This document shows, in pieces, positions 12,059 through 23,060 of a DNA stretch of 64,000 nt. Source of the stretch: Dasypus novemcinctus (lineage: Eukaryota > Chordata > Mammalia > Cingulata > Dasypodidae). Numbering within the stretch: position 1 is the first letter of the stretch; the number at the start of each line of letters is the position of its first letter. Under the pieces are notes generated by a model that was not told where the DNA came from, made no database searches, and worked only from the letters and a program-made list of their open reading frames with translations. A program made the position numbers and the translations under genes. Where the stretch lies: the NCBI RefSeq assembly GCF_030445035.2, contig NC_080676.1:10640940-10704939 (forward strand), written 5' to 3'.

Positions 12059-13251
12059 AGTTGGTTTTACTACTGTGGTTTTACTAATCCATGATGTCAG
12101 AAGTCTGGATAGTTTCCCTTAGGGAAGATTAGGTTCATGACTAGAAAGTGGCACAAGGTAGCCTTCTAGGGTGCTAGGAGTGGTCTGTTTCTGAATCTCG
12201 GGTGCTGATTAACTACATGTATTCAGTTTGTGAAAATTCTTCAGGCTCTACACTTAGCACTACAGTTTTCTGAATCAATATCACAGTTCAAGAAAAAGGT
12301 TTTTTTTAAATGGTTTCTTGTCTGAAGAGAGGGACTAAAAATATGAAGACTTTCCCTTTTCATTTACTTTTAAAATTACAAACAGCCAGATAGTAATAAA
12401 AGAAGTCAGAAAGACAAACCTGAGACCCTAACTAAGCCCAGCAAATCCAGAAAGAACAACTGGTCTATCTTCTTTCCTCATCCTTAGCGCTTGCTGTCTT
12501 AGCCTCTTCTTACTGAGGAACTGTGGTAAAAAGACTAACCAGGAGTTAAGACTAAGGGTAGAAAAACAGGGAGAGCCATAATGGGGAAATATCAGATACA
12601 TTAAGATTCATACACATGGTGTACATTAGAAAATGTAAACAGAGAGCTTCTTATTTTGGACATAAAATCCTACCAAAAGTAGACTAGTTACTTAAGACAG
12701 ATAAAGATTTAATTGTGCAAAACCATCAAAACTGCAACCTGAAAATCTGCTTCATTACAGCCTATTATCATGGAAAACCTAATAAATAACTAGATAATGA
12801 GCTGAGAATTTCTCTATCCTTGAGGAAGTTAAATGATTTTTTTAAAAAATTAGAATAGGTTTTACATAAATTAGTCAGTCAGATTTAAAGAAATAGTTCT
12901 CTGTTTTCACTCAAGACCAGTAAAAGTCGAACTGTTTCTTTCTGGGCTGAATTACTGGAGTGAATTTTATATACAGGAAGAAGTATTAAATGAGCCGGAG
13001 GCTTTTGATACTAAAATTTGCAATCCATCCTTTTAGCAGTTTGTCAAAATGCTTTGATGAATATCCAGAGTAAAAATCAGGAGGAAAAAAAAACCCTTTT
13101 ATGCTGTTTTCTACTTTGATGACAGAGACATGCATGATCATATACTTTCAAATACATTAATTTTCTGGCTGCATATTCAGTTAAACAGACATATGCACAC
13201 CCCTACCAATAACAGCATCATTAGTCACAGCATCTATGAATAATGACTACA

Positions 13252-13316
13252 GAGAGCACCTGCTCCCCACATGGGAAGGTCCCGGGTTCAGGTCCTGATG
13301 CCTTCTTAAAAAAAAC
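13252..13316 (+). mobile_element. 5'-truncated tRNA-like SINE
   Basis: Only the right half of the tRNA-like unit remains (from CACCTGCTCCCCACATG), with the B box GGGTTCAGGTC and an A tail. It is immediately followed by another SINE. Confidence 0.7.
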
Positions 13317-13356
13317 AACAAAACAAGCAAATAGGCAAAAAAAAAAAAACAACTCA

Positions 13357-13466
13357 GGGCAGCCAGTTTAGCTCAGTGGTTGAGAGCCAGCTTCCCACAT
13401 ACAAGGTTCTGGGTTCACTCTCAGGTACCTCAAAATAAATAAATAAATAAATATGAATAAATAATC
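13357..13466 (+). mobile_element. Short tRNA-derived SINE
   Basis: A box TTTAGCTCAGTGGTTGAGAG, B box GGGTTCACTC and an (AAAT)n tail are present. It is inserted just downstream of the tail of the truncated SINE at 13252. Confidence 0.8.
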
Positions 13467-14639
13467 TTTCTAGGCATGGTACTTTTCCTGTGTGCCTAAC
13501 AATGGACATGATCACTATTATTTGCTATAGTATTTTTATTCTTTCTACTTTTTAGAATACTTTCATCTTTTTTCCTTTTCTTTCATCACAACTTAAAGAT
13601 TTCATATCATTTTATTATACCACTTTTTTCTTTTAACCTAAATATATTTAATTTTTGACCAGTCAAAATGGCATGTAGTATATAACAGAGGCCTTATGAT
13701 AAAATAAAAATACTTATATTATAAAAAAGTTCAATTAACAATATGCATCTTATCTAAGTATGCCCTTGTTTCTATTCACAATATATTTGATAGTATAATA
13801 CATTCACATGGCTCATAATAATAATTTAACCAAATAACTGAAATTTAAGGCATGGCATACAACATTACACACACGGTTGATTTTTTTTATTACAGTAAAC
13901 AATGAAGCTGGTAGTAGGATGATCAATCAAAACAATGGCTACTTTTCAAATCATTCCCTAAAAGCTGAAAGAACTCACAATACTCTAGGGAAAACAGAAA
14001 CTATACCAGGAAGACCCCAACCAAAAAGAAACTATGAAGTTTTTTGGCTTCTCCACACTACTTTCCCCTAGTCAGTCTTTCCTTGCACTTACAATCCTTT
14101 GAGGACTGGGGCTATGTCATGCCCTTTGTCAACAGTGGTTAACACACGGTAAGCTCTCCATACCTGTCTGCGAAGTGAATGACTCAAAGACCTGGCAGGA
14201 AGTCACCTTTTCTCCATGCCTGCTACCTGGCTGATGGTTCCTATCATCCTCCAGAACAAAGAAGGTAATTAAGGGCATGGATTTAAAGGATGGTAAAGAG
14301 AAAACAGAATAAAGGGAGCCAGAAAGGACGCAAAAATAAAATTCTAATTATATAACTACAAAATACTCCAACAGAGAAGAAAGATGTAAAAGAGAGAGAT
14401 GCATTAAAAAAATAAATAAAACGGTTGCAGTTGCCATGTTTAAGGACTGGAGACTGAAAAGACTATTAGTCAATAAAGGATGCTATTATTGTTATCCAGA
14501 AAAGGATGGTGGCCCAAACTGTGCTAACAGTAGGGATGGAGAGACATGGATGTGGATTACCTTTTTGTTTCAATGAATTAATGGAAACCAAAGCCCAATA
14601 TAGATGAAAAGATTAAAGAGCGTTTCTAACTAGTCTAGG

Positions 14640-15345
14640 AAAACCTTCAACAGGATATATTAGTCCAGATGAAATTTCCACAGAGTTGGCAGTCATTCAG
14701 AAACTATGGAGAGCAGGAAAGGTGCCAGAAGACTGAAGACAGGAAAATGCGGTACCTCTATCAAAAAAAGAAAAAAGGGAGCCTGCCAATTATTCATCAT
14801 TGAAGTTAGATGCAATTCTAGAAAAGATTCTAGAATCATTACTGACAGAAGTTTGTTAATGCATAAAAAAAGTAGTAATCAACATACACCACTAAAAAAC
14901 CAGTATAGCTTCATTAAGGAAAAGCAATGACAGACTAAAACTCTTTTAGGGGCAGTTATTAAACTAATAGGATAAAAAGAAATGAGGCAAAAAATAATAA
15001 TCTGGGTTTTAGTTAAGCAACTTTCAAAGTTCTTCATAGATTCTTTGCAAAAACTTAAAAACATATGTGGAGGATAATGATAAATTCAGTGTATATCTAA
15101 TTGGCTGGAACTTGAACAAAAGAATTAATTTATGAGAATTTTATCAACCTTGAGAGATCTCTAGCATTGTATCAATGAGATCTTCTCTTGGCCCTTCGTA
15201 GTCAACGTTTTTATAAAAGACTTTCATGAGGGCAACATCAGCATTATCAAGTATGTAGTTTATCAAACCTCTGGTAAAATCTGTGGATTTCATAAACCTA
15301 TTTTTTGGATGACTATATCAGGGTTTTTTAAAAATGTCAACAGAT
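14640..15345 (+). pseudogene. L3/CR1-type LINE relic (reverse transcriptase part)
   Basis: The stretch around 14705-14790 reads, with interruptions, as a diverged CR1/L3 reverse-transcriptase segment: WRAGKVPED, then NAVPLSKKEKK. The following region keeps further CR1-like order (QHTPLKNQYSFIKEK). CR1/L3 elements died out early in mammals, so heavy decay is expected. A MIR (15512-15745) may lie inside it. The CTTCAAATACTTGAA phrase near 15990 resembles the L3 3' part. Confidence 0.55.
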
Positions 15346-15511
15346 TGGTACCATTCTGACTAGATAAAATTTAATACAGATAAAGTCCTACCAAAAAAAT
15401 TTTTCTATTAAAGAATCAGGAGAGTATGACTTAGCAGCATAGACAAAACAGTTCAAGAATTTTAATTGATCGCAAAATCAATAATATTAGGTAACTTGTG
15501 TATACCTTTTA

Positions 15512-15745
15512 AGTGCCTGAGACCACTCTAAATGCTTTACACACACACATTCATTTTATTTTTACAACAACCCTATGAGATAGGTACTGTTATTAACCCC
15601 ATTTTACAGATGAGGAAACTGAGGTCCAGTGTGTTTAAATAATTTACCCATGCTCACCCAAAAAATAAAAATGTAGACCCAGAATTTAAACTTAGGCAGT
15701 CTAGCTCCAGAGTCCACCCTTTTAAGCAACACTCTATTATGAATT
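15512..15745 (+). repeat. MIR SINE
   Basis: It carries the core phrase CAACCCTATGAGATAGGTAC, then CATTTTACAGATGAGGAAACTGAG and CTAGCTCCAGAGTCCA in the right order. Confidence 0.9.
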
Positions 15746-16527
15746 AATAGTATGATGTGGGTGCCAAAGACAATCTACTCTTAACCTTAAAATGCACACT
15801 TTAAAACCAGAACAGTAACTTATAGTCTCCCATACCAATTGATTCCTAATTGTGGGTACCACACTTTTAAGAAGAATATGGATGAACTGAAAGCAATCAG
15901 TATTATGAAGAGGTTCAAATTTTTAAAAATCATTAAAAAGAGGTTAAAGACAGAATATTTAGATATAAAAAGAATTAACGGACTAAAATAATCTTCAAAT
16001 ACTTGAAAACCAACAATACAGAAGACACAAAAGTATAACTAGTGAGGATATAATTCACAGTTGAGTAAAAGAAACAATTTTATAAAAAGAAAAGTTGTCC
16101 AAAGGTCAACACGCATCAGAGAGACATATATCTCAACACCAGCTTCTTTTCAAGCAGGTTCAAAAAGACCATTTGGCATGCATGCTGCAGAGCAATAGTT
16201 CTTAATCTTTTAGGGATAGAAGTCTCTCCAAGAATTTTACAACTACGATCCTCTCTCCAGAAAAATATGCAAATGCATATAACTTTGCATAAAATTTCTT
16301 AGGGTTCACAAACCTACTTAAATCCATCCATGTCCCAACTCTAGAGTCATAATTCCAGATTAAAATGGAGAGGATTCAAGCATGAATAGCAGGTGGGATA
16401 TATTTAGCAATTTTAAAAATTCTTTACAACTTAAAATTCTATGATCTAAAAAATACTAACACTATGCTTTCTGCTTTCTTCTGAGATCTATGCTGATACA
16501 TATCACATTAAGAGTTTAGGGAAACAG

Positions 16528-16973
16528 GGGAAGCGGATTTGGCTCAAGGGACAGAGCATCCACCTACCATATGCGAGGTCCAGGGTTCAAACCCAGGGCC
16601 TCCTGACCCCTGTAGAGCTGGCCCACGCATAGCGCTGATGTGCACAAGGAATGCCATGCCACGCAGGGGTGCCCCCCGTACAGGGAAGCCCCAAGTGTAA
16701 GGAGTGCGCCCCGTAAGGAGAGCTGCCCTGTGCAAAAAAAGTGCAGCCTGCCCAGGAATGGCGCCGCACATACGGAGAGCTGACGCAGCAAGATGACGCA
16801 ACAAAAAGAGACACAGATTCCCAGTGCTGCTGACAAGAATACAAGTGGACACAGAAGAACACACAGCGAATGGACACAGAGAACAGACAACTGAGGGGGG
16901 AGGGGGAAGGGGAGAAATAAAAAATAAATCTTTAAAAAAAAAAAAGAAAATGGTAAAAAAAAAAAAAAAAAAG
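16528..16973 (+). mobile_element. DAS-SINE inserted in the head of an older SINE
   Basis: This full-length element is flanked by a perfect 18-bp duplication (16510-16527 and 16974-16991) that includes the GGGAAACAG start of the next SINE. It therefore landed in the first bases of an existing DAS element. Confidence 0.95.
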
Positions 16974-16982
16974 AAGAGTTTA

Positions 16983-17438
16983 GGGAAACAGATGTGGCTC
17001 AACCAGTTGGGTTCCCGTGAGGTCCAGGGTTTGATGCCCAGGGCCTCCTGGTGAGGGCACGGGCTAACCCACACAGAGTGCCACCCCATGTGGGAACACT
17101 GCCCCATGCAGGAGTGACACCCTGCATGGGAATGCCGCCCAGCATGGGAAAGCTGCCCCGTGCAGGAGTGCCAGCCGACATGGAGAGATGGCACAGCAAG
17201 ATGACACAACAAGAGACAAAGAGGAGAGAAATAAGAAGACATAGCAGAATAGGGAGCTGAGGTGGCGCAAGAGAGTAATTGCCATTCTCCCACTCCAGAA
17301 GGTCCCAGGATCGGTTCCCAGAGCCGCCTAATGAGAATACAAGCAGACACAGAAGAACACACAGGAAATGGACAAAGAGAGCAGACAACAGGGGGAACAG
17401 GGGCGGGGGGTAGAAATAAATAAATCTTAAAAAAAAAA
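16983..17438 (+). mobile_element. Older, composite DAS-SINE
   Basis: A degraded head (ggctcaaccagttggg) is followed by repeated GCC/CATG-rich body units and a second tRNA-like unit at about 17255-17330. It ends in an A-rich tail. The antisense open frames of up to 272 codons across this pair are chance readings. Confidence 0.85.
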
Positions 17439-17714
17439 GTTTAAAAGATGATGACAAGGTCAGAAAAAAAGGTAAAGTCAAGTTTGCCAAGTAACAATGT
17501 AGATTATCTGAGTTTGAACAAGTTCATGGATAATATGGCATTAGTATTTAAAATGTTTTAAAGAAATATACCCAAGCATAAGGGTAAAAAAAAAATAAGA
17601 TGCTAATGTTGTAACCAAGATCTCTTATTTAAAACCCAAATTAGAAATTTTACCCTCTGCTTTTAAAAATTCATCTTTAATGCTTCTTTTCCATCCTTTA
17701 CTTAAGATTTAAGC

Positions 17715-19411
17715 TTTAGAAAAATGGACTAGGGTACTAGTACAAGGACAGACATATAGACCAATAGAAACAAATTGAGAGTTCAGAAATGAATTCTCAC
17801 ATCTATGGATTTTTGATAAGGGTACCAAGTCGACTCAATGGGGAAACAATAGTTTATTAAACAAATGGTGCTGGGAGAACCAGATACCCACAACCAAAAG
17901 AACGAAAGAGGAGCCCTATCTCACCCCCTATACAAGAATCAAATCAAAATGGATCAAAGTAATAAATATAAAAGCTAGGACCATAAAACTACAAGAAGAA
18001 AATGTAGAGAAACATCTTCACAATCTTGTGGCAGGTGGTGGTTTCTTGGCTCTTACATCCAAGTACAAGCAAAAGAAAAAATTTATAAATGGGACCTCCT
18101 CAAAATTAAACACTTTTGTGCATCAAAGGACATCATCATGAAAGGAAAAAGACAATCTACAGAATGGGAGAAAATATTTGGAAGCCATATATCTGATAAG
18201 GATTTGCTATCCAGAATATGTAAAGAATGTCCACAACTCTACAACAAAAACAGAAGAAGAAAAAAAAACAGTTAAAAACTGGGCAAAATCTGAATAGAAA
18301 TTTCCAACTAAGATAATCAAATGGTCAATAAGAATATGAAAACCAGCTGAATATCATTAGCCATTAGGGAAATGCAACTCAAAACCACAATGGGAGGTGA
18401 GCAGGCATAGCTCAGTGGTTAACACCAGCAGCTTTGCATGTATGAGGTCCCAGGTTCAAACCCCAATACCTAAAAAAAAAAAAAGAGATACCATTTCACA
18501 CCCCCTCGCCCACTAGAATGGCCACTATTAAAAAAGAGAGGATGTGAAGAAACAGGAACTCATAGTGGCCAAAGACAGTCTGGCAGATCCTCAAAAAGTA
18601 CAGTACAGAATTACCATATGACCCAGCAATCCCACTTCTAGGTATATATCCAGAATTCAAAGCAGGGACCCAGTCAGATATGTGCACACTGATGTATAGA
18701 GCAGCATGATTCACAACTGCCAGAAGATGGAAGCAGCCTAAGTATCCATCAATCAATCAATGATAAGCAAAATGTAGTATATAGATAAAATGGAATATTA
18801 TTCAGCTGTAAAAAGGAATGAAGTTCTGATACAAGCTATATCATGGATGAATCCTGAGGACATCATGTAAAGTGAAATAAGCCAGACACAAAAGGACAAA
18901 TATTGTATGATCTTGATGATATAAAATAATTAGAATACGCAAATTTATGGAGTCAAAAACTAGAATACAGATTTCCAGAGAACAGCTTTGGGGTAGGGAA
19001 TGGGAAGTTACTGCTTAATGGGTATAGAGTTTCTGTTTGGGGTGATGAAAAAGTTTTGGTAATAGTGGCAATGGTAGCAAAACATTATGAATGCAATTAA
19101 CACCACTAAAATGTATATTTGAAAGTGATTCAAATGGGAAAATTTTAGTTGTATCTGTGTTACCAGAATAAAAATTTTACAAAACCACAGAACTGTGCAA
19201 CCCAAACTGTGAACCTAATTTAAACTATGGACTACAGCTTATAGTATATTTAGATACTGTTTTATCAATTGTAACAAAAGAACCACACGAATGCAAAACG
19301 TTACTAACAGGGAAAACTACTGGGAGTAAAGGCGGGGTAAAGGAGACGGTGTATAGGAACTCTGTACTTTCTGCATGATTGTTCTTAATTTCTTTAATTG
19401 GAAAAAAAAAA
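17715..19411 (+). repeat. L1, ORF2 3' part plus 3' UTR
   Basis: The end of ORF2 is recognisable (LINKWCWENQ-type, KWDLLKIKHFCASKDI-type and MTQQSHF-type phrases, broken), followed by a 3' UTR and a tail at about 19400-19411. It is split by a small SINE at 18392-18484, and the L1 phrase CACAATG|AGATACC resumes exactly after it. Confidence 0.85.
18392..18484 (+). mobile_element. Short tRNA-derived SINE inside L1
   Basis: The tRNA-Ala-like unit (CATAGCTCAGTGGTTAACACC and GGTTCAAACCCC) with an A tail interrupts the L1 text at 18391/18485. Confidence 0.85.
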
Positions 19412-20677
19412 CAGTGGACTACAAGTCAGAATATAGGTTCTAGTTCACCACCTTTGTCATGAATTTTATTTAATTTTCTTAATTTATTTCCTCATCACGT
19501 TCTAAAAATTTTCAAATATGTAAAAGCCTATAAAAATAGCAAAGTGCTATGTAAATATAAACTCATTATGTATGAAACAGATTATCAACAGCAAGTAAAC
19601 AAAGACAGTCTATCATTTCAATTCCTATTTACAAACGTCAATCTTTGAACACTTTAGGGTATGTTTTGGTGTGGTATGTTGCAGATTTTAATCCGCAAGC
19701 ACATGCTTTCCACATTAAGGATAAACTTAGCTGTACATCCCATTTCAAGTTGTATCACCGAGCACAAAGCTCAGACAGTTGAGAATTTTGGCTGCAGTGG
19801 AAACAGATGAAGGTGCCAGCTGGACTACACATTCACAAGAGTTGGCAGGAAAATTACATGATCACAAGATGGTAATATGAAATATTACACACTGAAATTT
19901 TCAGTTTTCTTTCTTCATTAAACAATTAGAAATAAGGAAAACTGAAAAGAGTTTAATAAGCCCTAGGACTTTATTAACAAATATAAGTTTGCTGAAACTG
20001 CAACTGTACTGCCAGAACAGTGCTGCAGACACTGCGTCTGCCATTAGCCTAGACTCTAGTTCCAGGCACAAGATGTTCCAATAAATAACAAACGCATCCA
20101 GGGCCAGTACACAAGCGTGATAGAATCGGTGGTTAGGCGTTTATTTTTCTCCTGTTGCTATTTGAGAATGGACTCTGCTATTAAATATTTATTATAGTAA
20201 TACGGTGATGATAGTACTTTAGCTAAATTACCAATAAATAACCAATGAAATGGAAAAGCAAAATGAAATATCGGATCGACTAAACTGAGTTTTACATTTA
20301 ATCTTGAACAGAGACAAGGTCGTGACTATGTTTCATAGAAGACAAGATGGAAAATTTCAACTATATTTATTAGGTGAAGATAATTTTAAATCATTAAGAG
20401 AAAGAAAACAGAAGCACCAGAAGAAAAAAAAATCGGGCTACAGAGATCGAATGAATACACGAAACTAAGATTTGGCAGAAAAGAGAGGGGAAAAGAATGA
20501 GCTGCTGACTTACAAGAGAGCAAGTAAGTGGGGCTGAAAGTCTAGGTCCTTTTGGACAGAATTAGGAAAAAAGTTTTCAAGGGATCCAAAGCAGTTTTGG
20601 CAGTGAACACGGGAAGGGGTGGGCCTGTTGACTGTTCATTGTCTCAACTAGCTTTCAGGATACCGTCAATCGTAAAA

Positions 20678-20700
20678 ATAATGCCTAACTTAGGCATTAT
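20678..20700. repeat. Perfect 11-bp inverted repeat with 1-nt centre
   Basis: The arms ATAATGCCTAA and TTAGGCATTAT are exact reverse complements separated by one C. Confidence 0.95.
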
Positions 20701-20719
20701 CTAAGCAACTTAGTATGGT

Positions 20720-20850
20720 TCGTGCTTCGTTCCAGGTGCGTTACTTGTGTCAATCCATTTCCTCCTCGCAACACCTCTGACAGGGCGGATACTATTATCC
20801 TACAGATGAAGAAACTGAGACCAGCCAAGGCTACTCCAGGGGGCGAGCAC
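20720..20850 (+). repeat. MIR SINE fragment
   Basis: It contains CTCCTCGCAACACCTCTGA, a GATACTATTATCC phrase and ACAGATGAAGAAACTGAGA in MIR order. Confidence 0.85.
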
Positions 20851-21307
20851 TCCTCACCCACCTCGCCTCATCACCTGCCATCCAGGTCCTACGAAAACCT
20901 CTGCACTTTTCTAGAGTAACCTCGGCTTTCCGGAACTTCTCAGAGTCTGGACCCCCCCTCCCCCAAAAAAAGACCTCCTTTAGAGAAAAGCTCCCTTACG
21001 GGGACGGGAGGCTCCTCCAAGCACACAGAGCTCTGGAACTGCGGAAAACACACCTGAAGAGGCAGGCGGCGGCGCGTGGGCTGTGAGGGGAGTGCAAGTG
21101 AGAAGGGCGGCCGGCCAGGGCGTCACCTCCAGCTCGGGAGGGCGCGGGGCGCGAGCGGGCGCCGCCCCGTGGCCCCGGCCGACGCCCTCGGCTCCCCAGG
21201 CGCTCCCGGGACGCGCCGCGGGCCCGGGGAGCGGGAGCACGCGGGAGGACTGGCGGCGCGGCGGGCATCCTGTCCGGCGCGCGGGCCCACCCTCGCCCGG
21301 CCCTTAC

Positions 21308-21600
21308 CGCGCTCGCTCGGAGCACCCGGCGCCCGCGGGCGGTCGGCCCGGCCTGGGCGCGCGTCCTCGGGCCGTCGCGCCTCCAGCTCCCGCGCTCGGC
21401 TGCGGCCCCGGGCCGGGGAGCGAGAGCCGCGGCGGAGCCGGCCGAGGCACCGGGACGCCAACCGTGCGCGCGCCCTCGAGCCGGCGCAGGAACGCCTGGA
21501 AGCGGCGGCCGCTGCAGCCGCGAACCCGCGGCTCCGTCCGCGCTCGACGGGGTCGCCCACGACCCCGCTTCCCCCGCGCCAGCTTTGGCGGCGGAACGGC
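21308..21600 (-). other. TFDP2: Candidate non-coding first exon of TFDP2
   Basis: On the minus strand a strong donor, GCG|GTAAGG, lies at the 21308/21307 junction inside the CpG island. The CCAAT and CRE-like sites are 300-330 bp upstream of it, so an exon of roughly 200-300 nt between about 21540-21600 and 21308 is plausible. The start is not defined by the sequence. I saw no coding sequence resembling the TFDP2 N-terminus, so it would be a 5' UTR exon. Open frames crossing this region on both strands are Arg/Pro/Ala/Gly-rich readings of GC-rich DNA and are not counted as genes. Confidence 0.45.
21584..21591 (+). promoter_or_regulatory. E2F-like site TTTGGCGG
   Basis: TTTGGCGG matches the usual E2F/DP recognition pattern (TTTSGCGS). 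It lies close to the expected start of transcription, which is where functional E2F sites tend to be. Such short motifs occur by chance in CpG islands, so this is a suggestion only. Confidence 0.4.
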
Positions 21601-21610
21601 ACGGTGCGCT

Positions 21611-21618
21611 CCAATTGG
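21611..21618. promoter_or_regulatory. Palindromic CCAAT box
   Basis: CCAATTGG reads as a CCAAT box (NF-Y type) on both strands. A second, reversed copy (ATTGG) is 38 bp away at 21656-21660. Paired CCAAT boxes are typical of cell-cycle-regulated promoters. Confidence 0.55.
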
Positions 21619-21631
21619 CCCGTGAGGAGAG

Positions 21632-21639
21632 TGACGTAA
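21632..21639. promoter_or_regulatory. CRE/ATF-like site TGACGTAA
   Basis: TGACGTAA is a CREB/ATF-type half-palindrome. It lies between the two CCAAT boxes, a common arrangement in TATA-less CpG promoters. Motif match only. Confidence 0.55.
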
Positions 21640-21725
21640 GGCGTTGCTCCGGCGGATTGGCCGAGCCGGCGGTGCGTGCTAGGAGTAAACAAACCCCGCC
21701 CCGACCTTCCAGAGAGGGGAGGGGG

Positions 21726-21769
21726 CCTCGCGGGGACGGGGGCGGGGCCTCGGGGGGACGGGGGCGGGG
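21726..21769. promoter_or_regulatory. Directly duplicated 22-bp GC-box unit
   Basis: Two adjacent 22-bp units (21726-21747 and 21748-21769) differ at one position, and each contains GGGGGCGGGG, an Sp/KLF-type GC box. They form the distal edge of the CpG island relative to the leftward gene. Confidence 0.8.
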
Positions 21770-22339
21770 CCTCTCTTTCCCCCGGAATTCTCAATGGGCC
21801 TCCGCAGTGATGAGGCCTCCCTGCTTACCACCGCCGCCTGCCGGCGGGGCTGCAGACCAAAGCCTAAGATTCAGAGACATGCCCCCGCCCCACCCACCCC
21901 GGGGGCTAGGGTGGGAACCTTGACTTTCCCTTCCGCCAGGGAATTGGGGAACTGGGGCTGTCACATCTCGGTCCTCAGGCATTTGATGAGCTCTCCCTGA
22001 GCTAGCAGCGAGGAGGGGGCTGCGGGCCAGTGGCTGTAGGCCAACCGATGGGGCCACGTGTAGGGGACCCAGAACTTAATGGAGAATGAGATAGAGACCA
22101 CCTGGAGATTTGGAGGTTCGTCGATACCTGGGCAAGATAGATCCGACTCGGAGCAGGACATCATGTCAAACCCAAAATACTGGCCCATTAATCCTGTGCT
22201 TCGGTGAAAAATCATGCGTGTGGCACGTTATGGAATTTCACGAATCAATGAGATGGAAGCTTCCAGTCTAATGGAGACAAACATGAAAGCACATCATAAG
22301 AACAATTAGAACTTTCTCATTCCATCCCTTCGTTTCACT

Positions 22340-22640
22340 GATTGAATATATCTGTGTTTATTGATTGTTGTCCACATGCCAAACACTATTTTTAATGATG
22401 GAAATACATCCGTGGACAAGAGAGACAAAAACCAACCAACCAACCAACCTCTGGCCTTCTTGGAGCTTACATTCTAGTGGGGTGAGAGAGACAATATACA
22501 AAAGAAATAAGCAAAATATAAAGTTACATGCTGGCAAGTGCTGTGGAAAAAATTAATCAGAGAAGGTATTCAAAGGATGGCTTCAGTCTTTCAAAGGGCC
22601 CTCAAGGACAAGAGCAGCTAAAGGAGATGAGGGGGGCGAG
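22340..22640 (-). repeat. L2-type LINE fragment
   Basis: GGAGCTTACATTCTAGTGGG and the preceding ACACTATTTTTAATGATGG phrase correspond to antisense L2. It includes a small AACC run at 22430-22449. Confidence 0.55.
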
Positions 22641-22829
22641 AAACACTCTTGGATCTTTCTCTGGGGTGGGGCAGAGGGACAATTTCTGCATAATTATACA
22701 TAGGTAAAGGGCCCAGAATCCACAATGCCAAAAATAGTACTCCCCTGATTCTAAAATGCCAAAACCCCAAAGGAGTGATTAACTTACACTTCCCAGTAAA
22801 AAATCAATAAGGATTTATTTAGTTTTTAC

Positions 22830-23060
22830 AAGAATTTTGTCAAAGTTATATTCAATTCAATTTAACAAATACCAAATACTCTAGGCACTAAATATACAAA
22901 AATGACCAAAATAGACAAAACCTCCACTCTCAAGGAACCCAGTCTAGCCTGGGAGGACAGGCAACCACAATACAATGTATGAACAGCTATGATAGAAGAA
23001 CACACATGGAGCTCTAGGACTAATCAGGAAAGTGATACTGAGGAGTTACACTCTCAGTTA
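22830..23060 (-). repeat. L2-type LINE fragment
   Basis: AACAAATACCAAATACTCTAG, CTCAAGGAACCCAGTCTAG and the spacing between them match antisense L2. Confidence 0.55.

Larger units (their letters stand above)
1..21307 (-). other. TFDP2: Putative TFDP2 intron 1, incomplete at left edge
   Basis: If the promoter assignment is right, everything left of the donor at 21307 is first-intron sequence. I found no coding exon. Repeats are listed separately. Stretches without recognised repeats are 12060-13250, 13470-14640 and 19420-20670, all AT-rich with no extended open frame. The interval 3120-3860 is mixed low-complexity sequence next to an L1 tail, and 7540-8200 is unassigned, possibly a decayed LTR with an AATAAA at about 7750. 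Confidence 0.5.
21060..21790 (-). promoter_or_regulatory. TFDP2: CpG-island promoter, probably TFDP2
   Basis: This is about 730 bp of extremely GC-rich sequence with dense CpG in an otherwise AT-rich window. It contains a palindromic CCAAT box (21611-21618), a reverse CCAAT (ATTGG, 21656-21660), a CRE-like TGACGTAA (21632-21639), a FOX-like GTAAACAAA (21685-21693) and GC boxes (21694-21702 and the duplicated pair at 21726-21769). There is no TATA box, as expected for a housekeeping-type CpG promoter. The factor-binding sites cluster on the right side while a splice donor for minus-strand transcription lies at 21307, suggesting leftward transcription. In human the gene immediately downstream of GK5, on the same strand, is TFDP2, an E2F dimerisation partner. 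The assignment is by synteny only. Divergent rightward transcription is also possible. Confidence 0.7.

Noticed and set aside
16544..17362. 272-codon open frame on the minus strand, the longest in the window
   Set aside because: It lies antisense across two adjacent DAS-SINEs, and similar frames appear wherever this SINE body occurs.
11969..18484. Short tRNA-Ala-like units that resemble tRNA genes
   Set aside because: They lack acceptor-stem pairing and a sensible anticodon, carry A tails and recur as mobile copies; they are SINEs.
21076..21794. Long overlapping frames of 180-223 codons on both strands in the CpG island
   Set aside because: Composition is Arg/Ala/Pro/Gly only, expected from GC-rich DNA with few stops; frames exist in several registers and on both strands.
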